From Pseudomonas entomophila (GTDB taxonomy: Bacteria > Pseudomonadota > Gammaproteobacteria > Pseudomonadales > Pseudomonadaceae), in the NCBI RefSeq assembly GCF_029478665.1, contig NZ_JARPQB010000058.1, positions 1 to 64,000 of the forward strand: a stretch of 64,000 nucleotides of DNA, in the 5' to 3' direction. The translations under genes were made by a program, and so were the position numbers. Below, piece after piece: positions 50,001-54,400 of this stretch. Numbering within the stretch: the first letter of the stretch is position 1; the number at the start of each line of letters is the position of its first letter. Under the pieces are notes generated by a model. The model was not told the DNA's origin, did no database searches, and saw only the letters and a list, made by a program, of their open reading frames with translations.

Positions 50001-51498
50001 CGCCTATGTGCCGGTGGACCCGGAGTACCCGGCCGAGCGCATCCGCCACATGCTCAGTGACAGCGCCCCGCTGGCGGTGCTGGTGCACGCCGCCACGCGC
50101 AGCGTGCCCGAGGCCGCCACGGTGCCGCTGATCGACCTCGACCGCCCAAGCTGGCTGGAGCAACCGGCGCAGGCACCGGTGGTGAAGGGGCTGACCCCGC
50201 GCCACCTGGCCTACGTGATCTACACCTCCGGCTCCACCGGCCTGCCCAAGGGCGTGATGAACGAGCACGCCGGGGTGGTCAACCGCTTGCTGTGGATGCA
50301 GGACGCCTATGACCTGGGCGCGGACGACGTGGTGCTGCAGAAGACCCCGTTCAGCTTCGACGTGTCGGTGTGGGAATTCCTCTGGCCGCTGCAGACCGGC
50401 GCCCGCCTGGTCATGGCGCGGCCCGGTGGCCATCGCGATCCGGAATACCTGCGTGAGGTGATTCGCGCCGAGCAGGTCAGCACCTTGCACTTCGTGCCGT
50501 CGATGCTGGATGTGTTCCTCGCCCATGGCGAAGTCCAGCCCGAAGGGCTCAAGCGCGTGCTGTGCAGCGGCGAAGCCTTGCCCGGCGCGCTGGTGCGGCG
50601 CTTCCAGGCGCAACTGCCGACGGTCGAGCTGCACAACCTGTACGGCCCGACCGAGGCGGCGGTGGACGTCAGTGCCTGGCACTGCGTGACGGCGCCGGAC
50701 AACACGCCGATCGGCAAACCGATCGCCAACACCACGCTGTACGTGCTGGACGGCCACGGCCAGCCGGTGCCGCAGGGGGTGGCGGGCGAGCTGTACATCG
50801 GTGGCGTGCAGGTGGCCCGTGGTTACCTGAACCGTGCCGAACTGAGCGCCGAGCGCTTCCTCGACGACCCGTTCGGCACCCGTCCGGGCGGGCGGCTGTA
50901 CCGCACCGGCGACCTGGCGCGGCACCTGGCCGACGGCAACCTGGAGTACCTGGGGCGCAACGATGACCAGGTGAAACTGCGCGGCCTGCGCATCGAGCTG
51001 GGCGAGATCCAGGCTTGCCTGACTGGCATCGAGGGGGTCAAGGAAGCGGTGGTGCTGGCCCGCGAGCAGCGCCTGGTGGCGTACTGCACCGGCACCCCGC
51101 AACCCACAGAGGTGCTGCGCGCGGCGCTGCTGGCGCGGCTGCCGGAGTTCATGGTGCCGGCGCAGTTCATCCACCTGGAGGCGCTGCCGCTGAGCCCCAA
51201 CGGCAAGCTCGACCGCAAGGCGCTGCCGGTGCCGGAGGCGATGCAGAGCCGGGACTACGAGGCGCCCGAAGGCGCGACCGAGGCGCTGCTGGCCAAGCTC
51301 TGGGCCGAGCTGCTGGGCGTGGAGCGGGTAGGGCGGCATGACAACTTCTTCGAACTGGGTGGCCACTCGCTGCTGGCCGTGACCTTGATCTCGCGGCTGC
51401 GCGAAGCCGGCTTGGAAGCCGATGTGCGCACCCTGTTCGAGCAACCGACGCTGGCAGGCTATGCCGCCATCACAGACAGAATGGAGATCGTCCTGTGA
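26011..51498 (+). CDS. etlB: Entolysin-type non-ribosomal peptide synthetase, eight modules (EtlB)
   Basis: A single 8495-residue protein (over 900 kDa). It starts at ATG 26011 (MLFSELMATLSTRAIRLQRE), a TubC-type docking domain (about 1-55) like that of EtlC; the open frame extends 48 codons upstream but only through a REP. There follow eight C-A-T modules with no separate E, starter-C or TE domain. All eight C domains have an elongated first His motif (HHL-x4-GD or -HD/-AD) and HHxxxDH, suggesting dual condensation/epimerisation. All eight T domains have GGHSLLA. A-domain codes read Gln, Val, Leu, Gln, Val, Leu, Gln, Ser, equal to entolysin residues 3-10. The protein must receive an acyl-Leu-Glu chain from EtlA, which is encoded elsewhere, and pass a decapeptide to EtlC. 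Its TGA overlaps the etlC GTG. Large internal repeats make assembly errors possible. Confidence 0.93.
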   Translation: MLFSELMATLSTRAIRLQREEADLIVDGDDDALDDALWDALAAHKQALLEMLADQGNDWLSPALRITPAMLPLVDLDQAAIDRIVATVPGGAANVQDIYPLAPLQEGMLYHHLASHDGDPYILQAQLRLASEAHLEAFAEALDWVIQRHDILRTALVWERLDEPLQVVWRRAPLSSERIGFEAQGDALAQLRARHDARHYRMNLGQAPLLRLVHAVEQGGQVVALLLFHHTVMDHTGLDIVRREIQACLAGGGEQLPAPVPFRDLLARTRLARDEQAHEAFFRTMLADIDEPTLAFAAHEVGNQPVEEARLTLAPALCLRLRTQARLLGVSPASVMHLGLARLLGALSGRESVVFGSVLLGRMAAGEGSEQALGMFINTLPLRVDLGGQGVREGLLATHRVLTALLGHEQAPLALAQRCSGVVAPTPLFNSMVNYRHSAAGDAAEVIAVAPGIDVVGAEERTNYPLSLAVDDLGEDLRLTVQALAAWGAERLCEQLEQVFESLVEALEGEPDLPLLRLPVLTPGERQHLVADCNATAVAHDLDLPLHALFEHRAQAQPQAIAVQAEDGQLTYGQLNEQANRLAHHLIGLGVKVDDRVAICVERGPSLLVGLLAILKAGGAYVPVDPAYPGERIRHMLGDSAPVAVLVHTATRAVPGTAEVPRVDLDQPTWGALPGRNPLVPELTPRHLAYVIYTSGSTGVPKGVMVEHRNVANLVHWSAGLFPAAGTVLHKTPVSFDASVWELFWPLCSGLRLVLARPEGQRDPQYLVELIEQQQVSVVQFVPALLQQFLEQAGSERCASLTDIVCGGGELTEALARLVRERLPQARLHNVYGPTETTVDCSVWTLEPRDPLPPGPLPIGRPIDNTRLYVLDSADQPLPWGVAGHLHIGGGGVTRGYLGLPEQQAERFIASPFVKGERLYRSGDLVRQREDGVLEFLGRTDQQIKLHGLRIEPGEIEMALNAVAGVREALVLVHEHPYSGPRLVAYYCGVEHPAEHLRDALLEHVPEYMVPALYMHLDAMPLSPNGKLDRKALPAPEAQTRQYEAPVGEAEQRLAAIWSDLLGVERIGRHDNFFELGGHSLLAVRLVERMRQQALNADVRVLFGRPTVATLAAAVGGQAPVTVPDNLIPANCARITPAMLPLASLDQNAIDTLLMRIPGGVANVQDIYGLAPLQQGILYHHLASEGADPYVVQARLAFAGQAALDAFVVALNRVIARHDILRTSVHWQGLEEAVQVVWREAPLQLTAALEVPRLDLGRAPLMRLSSRVEGGWLEATLLLHHILLDHTAVEQLVAEVGALLQGRDDLPPSIAYRNYVAQARLGADREGDEALFGELLGDIDEPTEVYGLREATVGNQPVSDSRLPVASTLAARLREQARALGVSVASLAHQAWGQVLAQLSGREEVVFGTVLLGRLQGGEGADRALGMFINTLPLRVSVGAGGVADGVRLTHERLAHLLAHEQASLALAQRCSGVPASQALFTSLLNYRHSAGQSTQGPVWQGIELLEAQERSNYPLVVSVDDFGSDLRLTVQAVAPVAGDQVCQLLHLALEQVVTALEQAPSSALHSLHGVPAAERDRLLHQFNATVRDYPRGQPLHRLFEDHALRTPQALAAVHGQQRWSYAQLDVQANRLARSLVEGGVQPGDRVALLLPRSFDLLAAQLAVSKCAAVFVPLDGNAPVERQAFMVADSQAVVLLTHADQPLVEGARRVELDGLDLDRYASEPLNLAVDAGSAAYIMYTSGSTGTPKGVQVPHRAIVRLAINNGFADFNSQDRVAFASNPAFDASTLEVWAPLLNGSAVVVIDQDQVLSRQALGDALLAQGVTVLWMTAGLFHQFADDLLPAFRTLRYLMVGGDVLDPAVIARVLRDGAPQHLLNGYGPTEATTFSTTHEIVSVGEGSIPIGKPIGNARCYVLDARRQLLPVGAVGELYIAGDGVALGYLGQPELTAERFLADPFHGGTMYRSGDLACWQADGTLRYLGRADQQVKLRGFRIELGEIEARLAACAGVRDVAVVLREDSPGDKRLVAYFTGHEAIAELHQQLQGQLPDYMLPSAYVQLEALPLTANGKLDRRALPQPDSASVVSRAFEAPQGEVETTLAAIWAELLKVERVGRRDHFFELGGHSLLAVSLIERMRKAGLTADVRVLFAQPTLAALAAAVGSGREVEVPANRVPVGATHITPDMLSLIDLDQASIDRIVATVPGGAANVQEIYPLAPLQEGILYHHLSAEQGDPYLLQSRLAFDSLARLQTWAQALQQVVARHDILRTSVVWEGLAQPVQVVWREARLETVAVSGLGEEAVIEQLQARFDARQQRLDLSQAPLLRLVYAEDPRHGEWVAILQFHHLTLDHAAMAVVGEEMQALLDGRGATLPAAVPYRNYVAQVCLADDAASHEAFFREQLGDIDEPTLPFGLADVQGDGGRIEHAGLTLEPKLAMALRAQARARGVSAASLVHLAWARVVGVLAGRHDVVFGTVLMGRLQGGEGADRALGMFINTLPLRVETSQPLEQALQATHQRLSALLGHEHAPLALAQRCSGVAASAPLFSALLNYRHSAGDVARDGEGIWQGVRLLGGEERSNYPLTLSVDDLGEGFGLSVLAVEGIDAALVANGMVNVLAQLLQALEYAPGQALDRVPMLDDQALRQVLVDFNATAKAYPQGQTVHALVEACATSAPEALAVVQGERRLSYGELNLRANRLAHYLIEHGVACGDRVALCLERGPQRLVAMLAALKAGAAYVPVDPGYPAERIAYLLSDSRPALVLVESPTAALVGEVPAVNLDDGAWLDERDSNPVVAGLDDHQLAYVIYTSGSTGQPKGVMVEHHTLANLLHWHREAFALQAGSHTSSVAGFGFDAMAFEAWPALCGGAVLHLPPAHIAGEHVDELLDWWLAQPLQVSFLPTPVAEQALRRERQHPTLQTLLVGGDRLRQFDRDPGFALVNNYGPTETTVVATAGTLLPGGALHIGNPIANLRAYVLDAHRQPVPVGVIGELYIGGAQVARGYFNRPDLTEERFLADPFSGEPGARMYRSGDLVRWNADGTLDYQGRNDDQVKVRGVRVELGEIEAALKAQAGVVDAVVLVRDERLLAWFTEAATVDVDALRQGLQSCLPAHLVPQAFTRLEAMPLTPHGKLDRKALPQPLLQAPQAYVAPQGETEVAMAAIWAEVLGVEHVGRHDNFFELGGHSLLAVSLTARLRQAGVDADVRTLFGQPTVAALAATLGQSRQVQVPANLIPAGCTHITPDLLPLVTLEQSDIERIVATVPGGAANVQDIYPLAPLQEGILYHHLSSPEHDPYVLQSRIAFDSPARLHVFADALRQAIARHDVLRTSVLWDGLPQPVQVVWREAALQVAPLDAQSAQSLDIGQAPLIRLLHGPATGNQRIEALLQFHHIVLDHTALEVIGQELLGYLQGAGTPLQAPVPYRNYVAQARLGVSQAEHEAFFRAQLGDIDEPTLPFGLGDVQGDGLGIEEAQLWLDDALAAQLRHQARRLGISVASLFHLAYARLLAAVSGTDRVVFGTVLLGRLEAGEGAERALGMFINTLPLRLDLAGLTLEEAVRQTQQRLSALLVHEHASLALAQRCSGVAAPAPLFSAMLNYRHGSEVDEARRLEWEGVEFLDGQERSNYPLSLSVDDMGERLRLVAMAPASVGAARICAQLRQVLLALAEGLDVQPRQALLQVPVLLPEEREHLLQACNATERDHDLTQPLHVLFERQAERQPEAIAVQADGAQLSYRQLSEQANRLAHHLIALGVKPDDRVAICVERGLSLVVGLLAILKAGGAYVPVDPDYPAERISHMLGDSQPRAVLVQGATRTLVGSPTTLVDLDQPTWAALPASNPQVPGLTSDHLAYVIYTSGSTGVPKGVMVEHRNVVNLVHWSAGLFPVQGAVLHKTPVSFDASVWELFWPLCSGLRLVLARPDGQRDPQYLVELIEQQRISVVQFVPALLQQFLEQAGSARCASLTDIVCGGGELTEALARQVRERLPQARLHNVYGPTEATVDCSAWTLEPQDPLPRGALPIGRPIDNTRLYVLDAHDQPVPFGVAGQLHIGGTGVTRGYLGLAEQQAERFIASPFLAGDRLYRSGDLVRQRHDGVLEFLGRTDHQIKLRGLRIEPGEIETCLNRIVGVREALVLVHEHPHSGPRLVAYHTGEPQAADHLRTLLLAQLPEYMVPALFIHLDAMPLTPNGKPDRKALPVPDVQGREYAAPQGETERLLADIWAQLLGVEQVGRHDNFFELGGHSLLAVSLTARLRQAGLQADVRTLFGQPTVAALAATLGHSRQVQVPANLIPTDCTYITPDMLPLVALEQTAIDRIVATVPGGASNVQDIYPLAPLQEGILYHHLSAPEHDPYVLGSRMAFASRERLEAFVDALNKVIGRHDVLRTSVLWEGLPQAVQVVWRRTALAVFEVADEAAVAHGLPLAQAPLVRLYHWQDPNGPGLLAAIRLHHIVLDHVAMEVIGRELTGYLQGAPVPAEPGVPYRNYVAQACLGADIPAQETLFRTLLGDIDEPTQVFGLRDVRGDGGQVHDHHHVLDITLAQRLRTQARVLGISVASLVHQAWGQVLAQLSGREEVVFGTVLLGRLEGGEGAEQALGMFINTLPLRVSVNAASVADGVRLTHQRLAQLLTHEQASLALAQRCSGVPASQALFTSLLNYRHSSAATSTEQHDAWVGIELLTAHERTNYPLVVSVDDLGSGFSLTVQAVAQVDGTLVCQLLLAALAQLAQALEDAPVTPLHNLVALPAAERERVLRQFNHTRRDYPRDRAVHALFEAHAELSPEALAVIHGECHWNYRALDQHANRLAGYLLELGVQAGDRVALLLPRSFDLLAAQLAVSKCAAVFVPLDGNAPVERQAFMVADSQAVVLLTHNDQPQIEGARRVELDRLDLGRYASEPLNLAVDAGSAAYIMYTSGSTGTPKGVQVPHRAIVRLAINNGFADFNSQDRVAFASNPAFDASTLEVWAPLLNGGAVVVIDQDQVLSRQALGDELLAQGVTVLWLTAGLFHQFADDLLPAFRTLRYLMVGGDVLDPAVIARVLRDGAPQHLLNGYGPTEATTFSTTHEIVSVGEGSIPIGKPIGNARCYVLDARRQLLPVGAVGELYIAGDGVALGYLGQPELTAERFLADPFHGGTMYRSGDLACWQADGTLRYLGRADQQVKLRGFRIELGEIEARLAACAGVRDVAVVLREDSPGDKRLVAYFTGQQAIAELHQQLQGQLPDYMLPSAYVQLEALPLTANGKLDRRALPQPDSASVVSRAFEAPQGEVETTLAAIWAELLKVERVGRHDHFFELGGHSLLAVSLIERMRKAGLTADVRVLFAQPTLAALAAAVGSGREVEVPANRVPEGATHITPDMLSLIDLDQRAIDRIVATVQGGAANVQEIYPLAPLQEGILYHHLSAEQGDPYLLQSRLAFDDLARLQACAGVLQQVIDRHDILRTSVVWDGLDEPVQVVWRQARLEVNEVTGLGETAVVERLQAHFDARRQRLDLTRAPLLRLTYAADPAQRRVVAILHFHHLALDHTAMEVIVHEMQTLLAGRGHLLTAPVPYRNYVAQVRLGAAEAGHEAFFRDLLGDVDAPTLPMGLADVQGDGGDIEEARHLLDPALARRVREQARQRGVSAASLMHLAWARVVGVLAGRHDVVFGTVLMGRLQGGEGADRALGVFINTLPLRIETAVGASEAVAVTHQRLSALLGHEHASLALAQRCSGVAASAPLFSALLNYRHTAAGAATDVDSFHGIYQLGGEERSNYPLTLSVDDLGEGFSLSVLAQHGIGAERVAGWMTGAVTQLVQALEQGGGARVDALPILDAAEQRRVLEDFNATGKAYPQGQTVHALVEAFASAAPQALAVVQGEQRLSYGELNQRANRLAHHLIKRGVLRGDRVALCLERGPQRLVAMLAALKAGAAYVPVDPGYPAERIAYLLSDSRPALVLVESSTTALVGEVAAVALDGKAWRGEADSNPMVAGLDDRQLAYVIYTSGSTGQPKGVMVEHRTLANLVHWHCETFELGAGNPTSSVAGFGFDAMAWEAWPALCGGAVLHLPPAHIGGEHVDELIDWWLEQPLQVSFLPTPVAEQALRRERRHPTLRTLLVGGDRLRQFDRDPGFVLVNNYGPTETTVVATSGPLQPGTALHIGKPTANTRAYVLDEYRQPVPVGVIGELYIGGAQVARGYLNRPDLTEERFLADPFNTEPGARMYRSGDLVRWNADGTLDYQGRNDDQVKIRGVRVELGEIEAVLKAQPGVADAVVLVRNERLLAWFTEAAPVDVDALRQGLQSSLPAHLIPQAFTQLQALPLTPHGKLDRKALPDPSLQAAQAYVAPQGETERAMAAIWAEVLGVEHVGRHDNFFELGGHSLLAVSLTARLRQAGLVADVRTLFGQPTVAALAATLGQNRRVQVPANAIALDCMHITPPMLPLVALEQPDIDRIVATVPGGAANVQDIYPLAPLQEGILYHHLSSPEHDPYVLVSQMAFASRERLNAFAEALDKVIARHDALRTSVLWDGLPQPVQVVWREARLALFAVADAQAVPHALGLAQAPLVRLYHWPDPQGAGLLATLQFHHIVLDHTALEVIGQELVNNLQGLPAPTEPGAPYRNYVAQARLGISQAEHEAFFRAQLGDIDEPTLPFGLGDVQIDGQAIEEAQLWLDDALAARLRRQARQLGISVASLFHLAYARLLAAASGRDSVVFGTVLLGRLEGGEGAEQALGMFINTLPLRLDLAGLSLHEAAQAAQQRLSGLLVHEHASLALAQRCSGVAAPAPLFSAMLNYRHGSQASETKRLALQGIETLESSERSNYPLSLSVDDIGGRFRLVAMTPADVGAARVCGQMGQVLLGMAEALDQPQRLPVLQLPVLQDEERRRLLLDCNRTEVSRDVAQTLHGLIEAQAPEAIAVTAEQGELSYGQLNEQANRLAHHLIALGVKPDDRVAICVERGLSLVVGLLAILKAGGAYVPVDPDYPAERISHMLGDSQPRAVLVQGKTRDLVSLPVTLVDVDQPTWAALPASNPQVPGLTSDHLAYVIYTSGSTGVPKGVMVEHRNVVNLVHWSAGLFPAEGAVLHKTPVSFDASVWELFWPLCSGLRLVLARPDGQRDPQYLVELIEQQGVGVVQFVPALLQQFLEQVGNRCSSLTDIVCGGGELTEALARQVRERLPQVRLHNVYGPTEATVDCSAWTLEPQDPLPHGALPIGRPIDNTRLYVLDAHDQPVPFGVAGQLHIGGAGVTRGYLGLAEQQAERFIASPFVAGDRLYRSGDLVRQRHDGVLEFLGRTDHQIKLRGLRIEPGEIETCLNRIAGVREALVLVHEHPHSGPRLVAYHTGEPQAADHLRTALLAQLPEYMVPVLFIHLDAMPLTPNGKPDRKALPVPDVQGREYAAPQGETERLLADIWAQLLGVEQVGRHDNFFELGGHSLLAVSLTARLRQAGLQADVRTLFGQPTVAALAATLGHSRQVQVPANLIPADCTYITPDMLPLVALEQAAIERIVATVPGGAANVQDIYPLAPLQEGILYHHLSAPEHDPYVLGSRMAFASRERLEAFVDALNKVIGRHDVLRTSVLWEGLPQAVQVVWRRTSLAVFEVADEAQVAHGLPLEQAPLMRLYHWQDPNGPGLLAALRLHHIVLDHVAMEVIGRELAGYLQGAPVPAEPGVPYRNYVAQARLGVSQAEHEAFFRAQLGDIDEPTLPYGLVDVQVDVQSIEEAQLWLDDALAARLHQQARRLGISVASLFHLAYARLLAAASGRDSVVFGTVLLGRLEGGEGAEQALGMFINTLPLRLDLAGLSLREAAQATQQRLSGLLAHEHASLALAQRCSGVAAPTPLFSAMLNYRHGSQASDAQREAAQGIETLESKERSNYPLGVNVDSIGERFRLVAMTPVEVGAARICEQLSQVLQRMAQALDEQPEQPLLQLPVLAAAERLQVLRGFNDTRVDYDLEQTLHGLIEAQVRRTPDAVAVKAEEGELTYRQLDEQANRLAHHLIALGVKPDDRVAICVERGLSMVVGLLAILKAGGAYVPVDPEYPAERIRHMLSDSAPLAVLVHAATRSVPEAATVPLIDLDRPSWLEQPAQAPVVKGLTPRHLAYVIYTSGSTGLPKGVMNEHAGVVNRLLWMQDAYDLGADDVVLQKTPFSFDVSVWEFLWPLQTGARLVMARPGGHRDPEYLREVIRAEQVSTLHFVPSMLDVFLAHGEVQPEGLKRVLCSGEALPGALVRRFQAQLPTVELHNLYGPTEAAVDVSAWHCVTAPDNTPIGKPIANTTLYVLDGHGQPVPQGVAGELYIGGVQVARGYLNRAELSAERFLDDPFGTRPGGRLYRTGDLARHLADGNLEYLGRNDDQVKLRGLRIELGEIQACLTGIEGVKEAVVLAREQRLVAYCTGTPQPTEVLRAALLARLPEFMVPAQFIHLEALPLSPNGKLDRKALPVPEAMQSRDYEAPEGATEALLAKLWAELLGVERVGRHDNFFELGGHSLLAVTLISRLREAGLEADVRTLFEQPTLAGYAAITDRMEIVL
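26200..29360 (+). other. EtlB module 1: C(dual)-A(Gln)-T, entolysin position 3
   Basis: C about residues 63-525 (HHLASHDGD; HHTVMDH), A about 540-1037, T about 1047-1117. A-domain code DAWQVGVVDK read from SFDASVWE, VVQFVP, DIVCGGG and VYGPTETTVD, close to Gln codes. As first module of the protein, its C domain should accept D-Glu2-terminated lipodipeptide from EtlA. Confidence 0.85.
29405..32480 (+). other. EtlB module 2: C(dual)-A(Val)-T, position 4
   Basis: C about 1132-1577 (HHLASEGAD; HHILLDH), A about 1587-2075, T about 2090-2157. Code DALWMGGTFK (FDASTLE, VLWMTA, YLMVGGD, GYGPTEATTF), a standard Val code. The A-T DNA nearly repeats in modules 5 and 9. Confidence 0.9.
32540..35660 (+). 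other. EtlB module 3: C(dual)-A(Leu)-T, position 5
   Basis: C about 2177-2643 (HHLSAEQGD; HHLTLDH), A about 2657-3135, T about 3147-3217. Code DAFFLGNVVK: one residue (Phe for Trp at the 239-equivalent) from the Leu code DAWFLGNVVK seen in modules 6 and 10, so slightly relaxed specificity is possible. Confidence 0.85.
35715..38820 (+). other. EtlB module 4: C(dual)-A(Gln)-T, position 6
   Basis: C about 3235-3690 (HHLSSPEHD; HHIVLDH), A about 3697-4190, T about 4203-4270. Code DAWQVGVVDK, identical to modules 1 and 7. Its C domain resembles that of module 7; both accept from a Leu module. Confidence 0.85.
38880..41970 (+). other. EtlB module 5: C(dual)-A(Val)-T, position 7
   Basis: C about 4290-4747 (HHLSAPEHD; HHIVLDH), A about 4753-5240, T about 5253-5320. 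Code DALWMGGTFK (Val). The C-domain N-lobe is nearly that of module 8, its C-lobe that of module 2. Confidence 0.9.
42030..45150 (+). other. EtlB module 6: C(dual)-A(Leu)-T, position 8
   Basis: C about 5340-5810 (HHLSAEQGD; HHLALDH), A about 5817-6300, T about 6313-6380. Code DAWFLGNVVK, a standard Leu code. The C domain resembles that of module 3; both accept from Val modules. The conserved VPGG near its start reads VQGG here. Confidence 0.9.
45205..48310 (+). other. EtlB module 7: C(dual)-A(Gln)-T, position 9
   Basis: C about 6398-6853 (HHLSSPEHD; HHIVLDH), A about 6863-7355, T about 7365-7433. Code DAWQVGVVDK (Gln). Last of the three Gln modules. Confidence 0.85.
48370..51470 (+). other. 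EtlB module 8: C(dual)-A(Ser)-T, position 10
   Basis: C about 7453-7910 (HHLSAPEHD; HHIVLDH), A about 7918-8405, T about 8418-8487. Code DVWHLSLVDK (SFDVSVWE, TLHFVP, VLCSGEA, LYGPTEAAVD), a Ser code. In entolysin the hydroxyl of this Ser closes the lactone with residue 14. The C domain looks chimeric. The protein ends about ten residues after the T domain. Confidence 0.9.
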
Positions 51499-54400
51499 GC
51501 ATCAACGAACTACTGGCAACACTGGCAGCCAACAACGTGCAACTGGCGCTCAAGGATGGCCAGCTGGTGGTCCAGGGCAACCGCCAGGCCCTGACCGACG
51601 CGGCCTTGGTGGCGCAACTGCGCGAGCACAAGCCGGCGCTGCTGGCGATGCTCGAGCGTGGCGAATACGTGGCCACCCGCCAGGGCGCGGTCGAGGTGCC
51701 GGAGAATCGAATCCCGCCCGGCTGCACGCGGATCACCCCGGCCATGCTCAGCCTGGTCGAGCTCGATCAGGCGAGCATCGATCGCCTGGTGGCCGCCATC
51801 CCTGGTGGCGCCGCCAACGTGCAGGACCTCTACCCCCTGGCGCCCCTGCAACAAGGCATGCTGTTTCACCACGCCAGTGCCGGCGAGCATGACCCCTATG
51901 TGATGCAGGCGCCCTTCGTGTTTGCCAACAGCGAGCGCGTGACAGCTTTTACCCAGGCCTTGCAAGGGGTGATCGACCGTCACGACATACTGCGCACCTC
52001 GGTGCACTGGAAGGACTTCGACCAGCCGTTGCAGGTGGTGTGGCGCAAGGCCGAGTTGCGGGTGACGCAACTGGCCGAAGGCGAGGCGCCCGAAACCGGC
52101 TTCGATCTCACCCAGGCGCCGCTGATCCGCCTGCAATGCCAGCCTGAGGCGGCGGATGGTCGGGTGCGGGCGACCTTGCAGTTCCACCATGTCGCCCTGG
52201 ACCACAGCGCCCTGGATGTGGTGCGCCATGAAATGCTCGCCTTCCTGCTGGGCCAGCCGCAGCAGCTGGGCCGCCCGGTGCCGTTTCGCAACCATGTGGC
52301 CCAGGCGCTGCTGGGCGTGAGCGAAGCCGAGCACGAAGCCTTCTTCCGCGACATGCTCGGCGCCATCGACGAGGCGACCCTGGCCTACGGCCTGGGCGAC
52401 GTGCAGGGCGATGGCGCGGCGCTGGACGAACAGCGCCTGGCCCTCGACCCGGCCCTGTGCCAAGGCCTGCGCCACCAGGCGCGGGCCCAGGGGGTGAGTG
52501 TCGCCAGCCTGTTCCACCTGGCCTGGGCGCGGGTGCTGGGCATGCTGACCGGGCGTGACCAGGTGGTGTTCGGCACGGTGCTGATGGGCCGCCTGGTCGG
52601 TGCCGAAGCCGCCGACCGGGCCCTGGGTATCTTCATCAATACCTTGCCGTTCAGCGTGGAGCTGGCGGGCAGCGACCTGCCCACGGCGGTCAAGGCCACC
52701 CACCAGCGCCTGAGCACCCTGATGCGCCACGAGCACGCGCCGCTGGCCCTGGCCCAGCGCTGCAGTGGCGTGGCGGCGCCGACGCCGTTGTTCAACACCT
52801 TGCTCAACTACCGCCACAGCGTGCACGCGGGCAGCGAGGAGGTCTTGCGCAGCGGTTGGGCGGGGATCGAGATCGTGCACTCCGCCGAGGCCACCAACTA
52901 CCCGCTGGTGGTCAGCATCGATGACCTGGGCAGCGGCTTCTCCCTGACCGTGCAGGCGGTGCCGGGTGTGGACGGGCGGCTGGTCTGCCAGCTGTTGCAG
53001 GTTGTCCTGGCGCAACTGGCCGAGGCGTTGGAGCACGCGCCAGCGACACCGCTGCACAGCTTGGTCGCGTTGCCGGCGAACGAGCGCGAGCGAGTGCTGC
53101 AGCGGTTCAACGACACCCAGCGCGATTACCCACGCGACAGGGCCGTACATGCCGTATTCGAGACGCACGCCAGCCTGAACCCTGAGGCGCTGGCGGTGGT
53201 GCATGGGCAGCAGCGCTGGAGCTATGCCCAGCTCGAGGCCCAGGCCAATCGCCTGGCCCGTTGCCTGGTCGAGCATGGCGTGCAACCCGGCGACCGGGTG
53301 GCCTTGCTGCTGCCACGCTCCTTCGACCTGCTGGCAGCCCAGCTGGCCGTGAGCAAATGCGCGGCGGTGTTCGTGCCGCTGGACGGCAATGCGCCGGTCG
53401 AACGCCAGGCGTTCATGGTCGCGGACAGCCAGGCGGTGCTGTTGCTGACCCACGCCGACCAGCCTTTGGTGGAGGGCGCACGTCGGGTAGAACTGGATGG
53501 TCTCGATCTGGATCGTTATGCGAGCGAGCCCCTGAACCTGGCGGTGGACGCCGGCAGCGCCGCGTACATCATGTACACCTCCGGCTCCACCGGCACACCG
53601 AAGGGGGTGCAGGTGCCGCACCGGGCGATCGTGCGCCTGGCCATCAACAACGGCTTCGCTGATTTCAATAATCAGGACCGGGTGGCGTTCGCCTCCAACC
53701 CGGCATTCGACGCCAGCACCCTGGAAGTCTGGGCGCCGCTGCTCAACGGCGGCGCGGTGGTGGTGATCGACCAGGACCAGGTGCTGTCGCGCCAGGCCCT
53801 CGGCGACGCACTGTTGGCCCAGGGCGTGACCGTGCTGTGGCTGACCGCCGGGCTGTTCCACCAGTTCGCCGACGACCTGCTGCCGGCATTCCGTACGCTG
53901 CGTTACCTGATGGTCGGCGGCGATGTATTGGACCCGGCAGTGATTGCCCGCGTGCTGCGTGATGGCGCGCCGCAACACCTGCTCAACGGCTACGGCCCGA
54001 CCGAGGCCACCACCTTCAGCACCACCCACGAGATCGTCAGCGTGGGCGAGGGCAGCATCCCCATCGGCAAGCCGATCGGCAACGCCCGCTGCTATGTGCT
54101 CGATGCCCGTCGGCAATTGCTGCCGGTGGGCGCGGTGGGCGAGTTGTACATCGCCGGCGACGGCGTGGCCCTGGGCTACCTGGGCCAGCCCGAGCTGACC
54201 GCCGAGCGCTTCCTGGCCGACCCGTTCCACGGCGGGACCATGTACCGCAGTGGCGACCTGGCCTGCTGGCAGGCCGACGGCACCTTGCGCTATCTGGGGC
54301 GCGCCGACCAGCAGGTCAAGCTGCGTGGCTTCCGGATCGAACTGGGCGAGATCGAGGCGCGCCTGGCGGCGTGCGCGGGTGTGCGTGACGTGGCCGTGGT